A stretch of 64,000 nt of DNA from Chlorobium sp. (lineage in GTDB: Bacteria; Bacteroidota; Chlorobiia; Chlorobiales; Chlorobiaceae). The notes beneath the pieces were generated by a model. The model worked only from the letters and a program-made list of their open reading frames with translations. It had not been told where the DNA came from and did not search any database. The stretch lies in NCBI GenBank assembly GCA_028282595.1, contig JANQHQ010000036.1:100541-164540 (forward strand), written 5' to 3'. Shown here piece by piece: positions 60,565 through 64,000 of this stretch; position 1 is the first letter of the stretch, and each line of letters starts with the position of its first letter. Both the position numbers and the translations under genes were made by a program.

Positions 60565-61716
60565 ATGATCGAGAAAGCGCTCAAGGGAAACCGTACATAC
60601 TGGTCATGGGTGGCACTGCTCTGCGTGATCATTGCGGCCGGCCTTTCCGCCTGGAGCCGCCAGTTGAACCTCGGGCTCGGCGTCACCGGCATGGGGCGCG
60701 ATATCAGTTGGGGGATCTACATAGCGCAGTTCACCTTTCTGGTCGGGGTGGCCGCCTCGGCCGTGATGGTTGTGCTGCCCTACTACCTGCACAACCAGAA
60801 AGCCTTCTCGAAAATCGTGATCGTGGGCGAATTCCTTGCCGTCTCGGCGGCGGCCATGTGCATGCTCTTCATTCTGGCGGACATGGGCAAGCCCCAGCGG
60901 GTTCTCAACGTTCTCCGGTATCCGTCACCCCGTTCCATGGTTTTCTGGGACGTGCTCGCGCTCAACGGCTACCTGCTGCTCAACCTTGTCGGCGGCTGGG
61001 CCGTGCTCGGCGCGGAGCGCAAAGGGGTTCCGCCCGCACCCTGGACCAGGGCGCTGATCTACCTTTCCATTCCCTGGGCCTTCAGTATCCATACGGTGAC
61101 GGCGTTTCTCTACGCCGGACTGCCCGGCCGGCACCTCTGGCTCACGGCCGTGCTCGCTCCCCGTTTTCTCGCCTCGGCTTTCGCCGCCGGGACGGCCGTT
61201 CTGATCCTTCTCGCCTTCATTCTTAAAAAACGGGCCGGATACGATGTCGGCGGGGAAGCCGTCCGCAAGCTGGCCGTTCTGTGCGCCTACGCGGGCACGG
61301 CCAACTTCTTTCTGCTCGGCACGGAGTTTTTCACGGCGTTCTACAGCAACGTTCCCGGGCATATGCACAGCCTGCAGCATCTCTACTTCGGGCTGCACGG
61401 TCACGCCCAGTTCGTGCCCTGGATGTGGCTGTCGCTGCTCTCCGGCCTGGGCGCGGTAGCCGTGCTGCTTTCGCCCGCCCTGCGTTCAAGTACCCCGTGG
61501 CTTCTCGGCGCGTGTTCCGTGCTGGTGTTTTCCATCTGGATAGACAAAGGTGTCGGGCTCGTCATCGGAGGCTTTCTTCCCACCCCTCTCGAGGAGATCG
61601 TCGACTACGTCCCCACCGTTACGGAGATAGGGGTTACGCTCGGCATATGGGCTGTCGGTCTCCTGCTGCTCACCATGCTCCTGAAAGTGGTCGTCGACGT
61701 CCGGACCCGGGATTGA
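60565..61716 (+). CDS. dsrP: DsrP, NrfD-like integral membrane subunit
   Basis: The 383-residue protein has about ten hydrophobic helices of the NrfD/PsrC family, which interact with menaquinone. Examples are ISWGIYIAQFTFLVGVAASAVMVVLPYYL (core WGIYIAQFTFLVGVAASA), MVFWDVLALNGYLLLNLVGGW and FSIHTVTAFLYAGLPGR. It follows dsrO by 9 bases and completes the DsrMKJOP complex. Confidence 0.94.
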   Translation: MIEKALKGNRTYWSWVALLCVIIAAGLSAWSRQLNLGLGVTGMGRDISWGIYIAQFTFLVGVAASAVMVVLPYYLHNQKAFSKIVIVGEFLAVSAAAMCMLFILADMGKPQRVLNVLRYPSPRSMVFWDVLALNGYLLLNLVGGWAVLGAERKGVPPAPWTRALIYLSIPWAFSIHTVTAFLYAGLPGRHLWLTAVLAPRFLASAFAAGTAVLILLAFILKKRAGYDVGGEAVRKLAVLCAYAGTANFFLLGTEFFTAFYSNVPGHMHSLQHLYFGLHGHAQFVPWMWLSLLSGLGAVAVLLSPALRSSTPWLLGACSVLVFSIWIDKGVGLVIGGFLPTPLEEIVDYVPTVTEIGVTLGIWAVGLLLLTMLLKVVVDVRTRD

Positions 61717-61814
61717 TCCCTTCGGCGCCGTGTCGCTTTCGGGTGCGGCGGAAAAACCGTACCATGAAGCGACGGGGTCCCAAGGTTTTTCGTTTATACT
61801 GTAACAGTCCTGCC

Positions 61815-62264
61815 ATGAAAGTTTTTCTTCCGCTCAATATCCGTGTGGACAACAAAAAAATCCTTTTTGTCGGTGGTGGAAAGATCGCCATGCATAAAAT
61901 CCGCACGGTCGAGCAGTATACCCGCAACATCACCATTCTCGCGCCGGAGATCCATGCCGATCTCCGGGACAAGGGCTTTACGGAAATCTACAAGCGATAC
62001 GAGAAAGCGGATCTCGAAGGCTGTTTTCTTGTCTATGCGAGCACGAACGATCACGAGGTGAACCGCAGAATTCGGGACGATGCGGAATCCCTCGGGATTC
62101 TGGTCAACGTGGTCGACAACCGCGAGCTTTCGGATTTCATCTCGCCGGCGGTCCTGAAAAAGGGCGACATGACCATCGCCGTTTCGTCGAACGGCCTCAA
62201 TGTGAAACAGTCCGTCGAATGGCGTAACCGGCTCAGGTCCATTCTGGACACCGGCGGGTTGTAA
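61815..62264 (+). CDS. dsrV: DsrV, precorrin-2 dehydrogenase (siroheme synthesis)
   Basis: This 149-residue NAD-dependent dehydrogenase oxidises precorrin-2 to sirohydrochlorin, corresponding to the N-terminal half of CysG. It has VFLPLNIRVDNKKILFVGGGKIAMHKI (dinucleotide loop VGGGKIA), then VYASTNDHEVNRRI and VNVVDNRELSDFISPAVLKKGD. It lacks the C-terminal domain of stand-alone Met8-type enzymes, so a separate ferrochelatase may act next. The ATG at 61815 is chosen on family alignment; 61764 is an alternative. Confidence 0.9.
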   Translation: MKVFLPLNIRVDNKKILFVGGGKIAMHKIRTVEQYTRNITILAPEIHADLRDKGFTEIYKRYEKADLEGCFLVYASTNDHEVNRRIRDDAESLGILVNVVDNRELSDFISPAVLKKGDMTIAVSSNGLNVKQSVEWRNRLRSILDTGGL

Positions 62265-62268
62265 GGTA

Positions 62269-63657
62269 ATGGATGCTACCGGACAACATACCGGAAACAG
62301 CCCGGCCGAAACCCCGAAAGGCTACGTTTACATCGTCGGCGCGGGGCCGGGCGACCCGGAGTTGATCACCCTCAAGGCCGAACGTGTCCTGAGCGAGGCC
62401 GACGTGATTCTCTACGACGATCTGGTCGCTCTGGAACTTGTCGACCAGTACGGCGCGGTGAAGATCTACACCGGCAAGCGCAAGGGCAGCCACCATTTCG
62501 AGCAGGAGGAGATCAACCGTGAAATCGCGCGTCACGCTCTTGCGGGCAGGAACGTCGTTCGTCTCAAGGGCGGCGATCCGTTCGTTTTCGGCCGCGGCGG
62601 CGAGGAGATCGACACACTGCGTGGCTACGGCATAGGCTACGAGATCGTTCCCGGCATCACGGCCGCCCACGGTGTGAGCGCCTACACCGAAATTCCCCTG
62701 ACCATGCGGGGGATATCCTCGTCGGTGGCCTTCTGTACAGGCCATCATGCCGGCAAGATCCATGTGCCGGACACCGATACGATCGTTTACTACATGGTGG
62801 CTTCCACCGTGCGCGACGTGCTCGACGCGGTTGCCGCGAAGGGGTGGGCGGGAAAGACGATGGCCGCCGTCGTCCAGAACGCCACGCGCTACAACCAGAA
62901 GGTCTTCACGGGAACGCTCGACGAGTTTCGCCGGCGGGAAAAGGCGGTGTATTCGCCGGCCCTGCTCATCGTCGGCGACAGCATCGGGCAGTACATCGAG
63001 CGCAACTGGCACTCCCGCAAGAAAAAGGTGCTCATGACCGGCGGCGACTCGACCCGCTACAAAAGTACCGACTACATCATGGTTCACTTTCCCTGCCGCA
63101 AGATTTCCGGGGCGGATCTCGAAGCGGTCGAACGCTGTCTGGACGATCTCGGAAGGTTCTCGCTGCTCTTCTTCCAGAACAAGTTCTCGGTCAAGTATTT
63201 CTTCCGTTTCCTCTTCGAATCCGGCAGGGATTCACGCAGCCTGTCGCACATGACGATCTGTACGGCAGGGCGCGCCGCCGCGGAGGAGCTGCAGAAAGCC
63301 GGGATCGTTCCGGATCACACGCTCGAACCCGACGCCGCGGGCGGCTTCGCCGGCAGTTTCGGGGAGCTCGGCATCACCGGCCGGCATATTCTCCTGCCGG
63401 GATCGAACACGGTCGACCATGCCCTCGTCTCCCGACTCAGGGGGCTCGGCAACGAGGTCGCGCCGCTCGGCGTCTACGCACACGAGGTGCGGCAGGACGA
63501 ACCGATCGATCTCGATTTCATCGACGAGATATACTTCTCCTCGCCCACCTGCGTCGGGAATTTCCGGGCGCTGTTCAAGACGATTCCCGGCCGCATCACC
63601 ATCTCCTCAGCCGACCGGGATACGGAGGAAGAGTACCGGAAGCGGTTCGGCTCGTGA
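62269..63657 (+). CDS. dsrW: DsrW, uroporphyrinogen-III C-methyltransferase/HemD-like fusion
   Basis: The N-terminal half is a SAM uroporphyrinogen-III methyltransferase: VYIVGAGPGDPELITLKAERVL, LKGGDPFVFGRGGEE, VVPGITAAHGVSAYTEIPLT. The C-terminal 200 residues resemble uroporphyrinogen-III synthase (HemD), with MTICTAGRAAAEELQKAGIVPD and EIYFSSPTCVGNF. The 462-residue product thus covers two consecutive tetrapyrrole steps. With DsrV and DsrN it supplies sirohaem amide for DsrAB. It starts 4 bases after dsrV. Confidence 0.93.
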   Translation: MDATGQHTGNSPAETPKGYVYIVGAGPGDPELITLKAERVLSEADVILYDDLVALELVDQYGAVKIYTGKRKGSHHFEQEEINREIARHALAGRNVVRLKGGDPFVFGRGGEEIDTLRGYGIGYEIVPGITAAHGVSAYTEIPLTMRGISSSVAFCTGHHAGKIHVPDTDTIVYYMVASTVRDVLDAVAAKGWAGKTMAAVVQNATRYNQKVFTGTLDEFRRREKAVYSPALLIVGDSIGQYIERNWHSRKKKVLMTGGDSTRYKSTDYIMVHFPCRKISGADLEAVERCLDDLGRFSLLFFQNKFSVKYFFRFLFESGRDSRSLSHMTICTAGRAAAEELQKAGIVPDHTLEPDAAGGFAGSFGELGITGRHILLPGSNTVDHALVSRLRGLGNEVAPLGVYAHEVRQDEPIDLDFIDEIYFSSPTCVGNFRALFKTIPGRITISSADRDTEEEYRKRFGS

Positions 63658-63683
63658 CGCTTCCCGGGCGAGCTTCTTTTTTT
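63650..63683 (+). terminator. Possible terminator of the dsr operon
   Basis: GCTCG (63650-63654) and CGAGC (63669-63673) can pair, and TTCTTTTTTT follows. The stem is short and overlaps the dsrW stop, so this is only a candidate. Confidence 0.4.
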
Positions 63684-63790
63684 ACAACGATTTGACCGCC
63701 CCGCCCCTCCGTTTTCTGCTCACACCGGTAATTTAGGACACCCTCTCTTCAACCCCGCCCCGATCATTCCGATCGGCCCATCGACCCCGC

Positions 63791-63839
63791 TGTGTCATAA
63801 TCGCGCATGGGCGCGCACAGATCGCGCGATTATGACACA
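63791..63839. repeat. Perfect 16-bp inverted repeat in the terminal intergenic region
   Basis: TGTGTCATAATCGCGC (63791-63806) is exactly complemented at 63824-63839 across a 17-base G+C-rich spacer. It could be a hairpin, a recombination site or the end of a mobile element. The stretch 63684-64000 otherwise contains no gene that I can support. Confidence 0.8.
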
Positions 63840-64000
63840 ATCATTTCATCGCAATCCTTCACACACCTCCCCCGTCGACCGCGATTTCCGTCCGCGGGAT
63901 CGGATAGTTATGGCGTAACGCCCTATAGAATATCGGCTTAGTGTTGCGGCCCCTGCGAGGGCCCGCGTGCTGGCATGGATGTTGAAGCTCCAGTTATAGA

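Overview
The window (about 58-60% G+C by eye) comes from a green sulfur bacterium (Chlorobiaceae). The evidence is a complete oxidative-type dsr cluster in the order dsrN-C-A-B-L-U-E-F-H-T-M-K-J-O-P-V-W, a flavocytochrome c sulfide dehydrogenase locus (fccAB) with SoxYZ-like carrier genes, and a geranylgeranyl reductase of the BchP type beside a membrane protein of a family otherwise typical of oxygenic phototrophs. The species cannot be named from sequence alone.

Layout. 1-2.7 kb: start of the division and cell wall (dcw) cluster on the minus strand (mraZ, rsmH, ftsL-like, ftsI), with MraZ operator repeats. 2.8-7.6 kb: plus-strand housekeeping genes (NYN ribonuclease, chorismate mutase, mltG, pgk, rhomboid protease, DUF1232). 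7.6-9.6 kb: a small accessory island with an AlbA_2-domain gene and the decayed tail of a DNA methylase or restriction gene. 9.6-14.8 kb: lipoprotein, purT, rRNA methylase, ROK kinase, PAP2-like protein. 14.8-22.4 kb: the replication origin, with yidC-yidD-rnpA-rpmH leaving to the left and dnaA-dnaN-recF-dciA to the right. DnaA boxes lie on both sides of dnaA, and a perfect 20-bp inverted repeat lies between dnaA and dnaN. 22.4-28.4 kb: flavodiiron protein, family B DNA polymerase and mnmG, with two ParB (parS) sites flanking mnmG.

28.6-31.3 kb: soxY-like, soxZ-like, fccA and fccB, a periplasmic sulfide-oxidation unit ending in a strong terminator. 31.5-39.7 kb: secDF, two periplasmic chaperones, gyrB, yraN, rnhB. 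39.8-47.6 kb: RNase E/G, dapD, a C-terminal processing protease, the DUF2499-DUF3593 protein with bchP, and glyS. 47.8-63.7 kb: a 19-gene plus-strand sulfur-oxidation operon. Rhodanese, TusA and DsrEFH form the sulfur relay to DsrC. DsrAB with DsrL oxidises the sulfur to sulfite. DsrMKJOP links DsrC to the membrane quinone pool. DsrN, V and W make the amidated siroheme cofactor.

The most notable non-coding signal is a perfect 20-bp palindrome (ATATAACTATATAGTTATAT) just upstream of dsrC. It recurs at 18/20 upstream of the soxYZ-like/fcc cluster and in weaker form upstream of the rhodanese that opens the dsr region. In each case it lies at or beside a plausible core promoter. It is a candidate operator for an undescribed sulfur-responsive regulator. 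Other observations are a family of MITE-like intergenic repeats, one of which supplies the leader of dciA, and a SoxY-like protein without the canonical GGCGG arm. No tRNA, rRNA or CRISPR array was seen.
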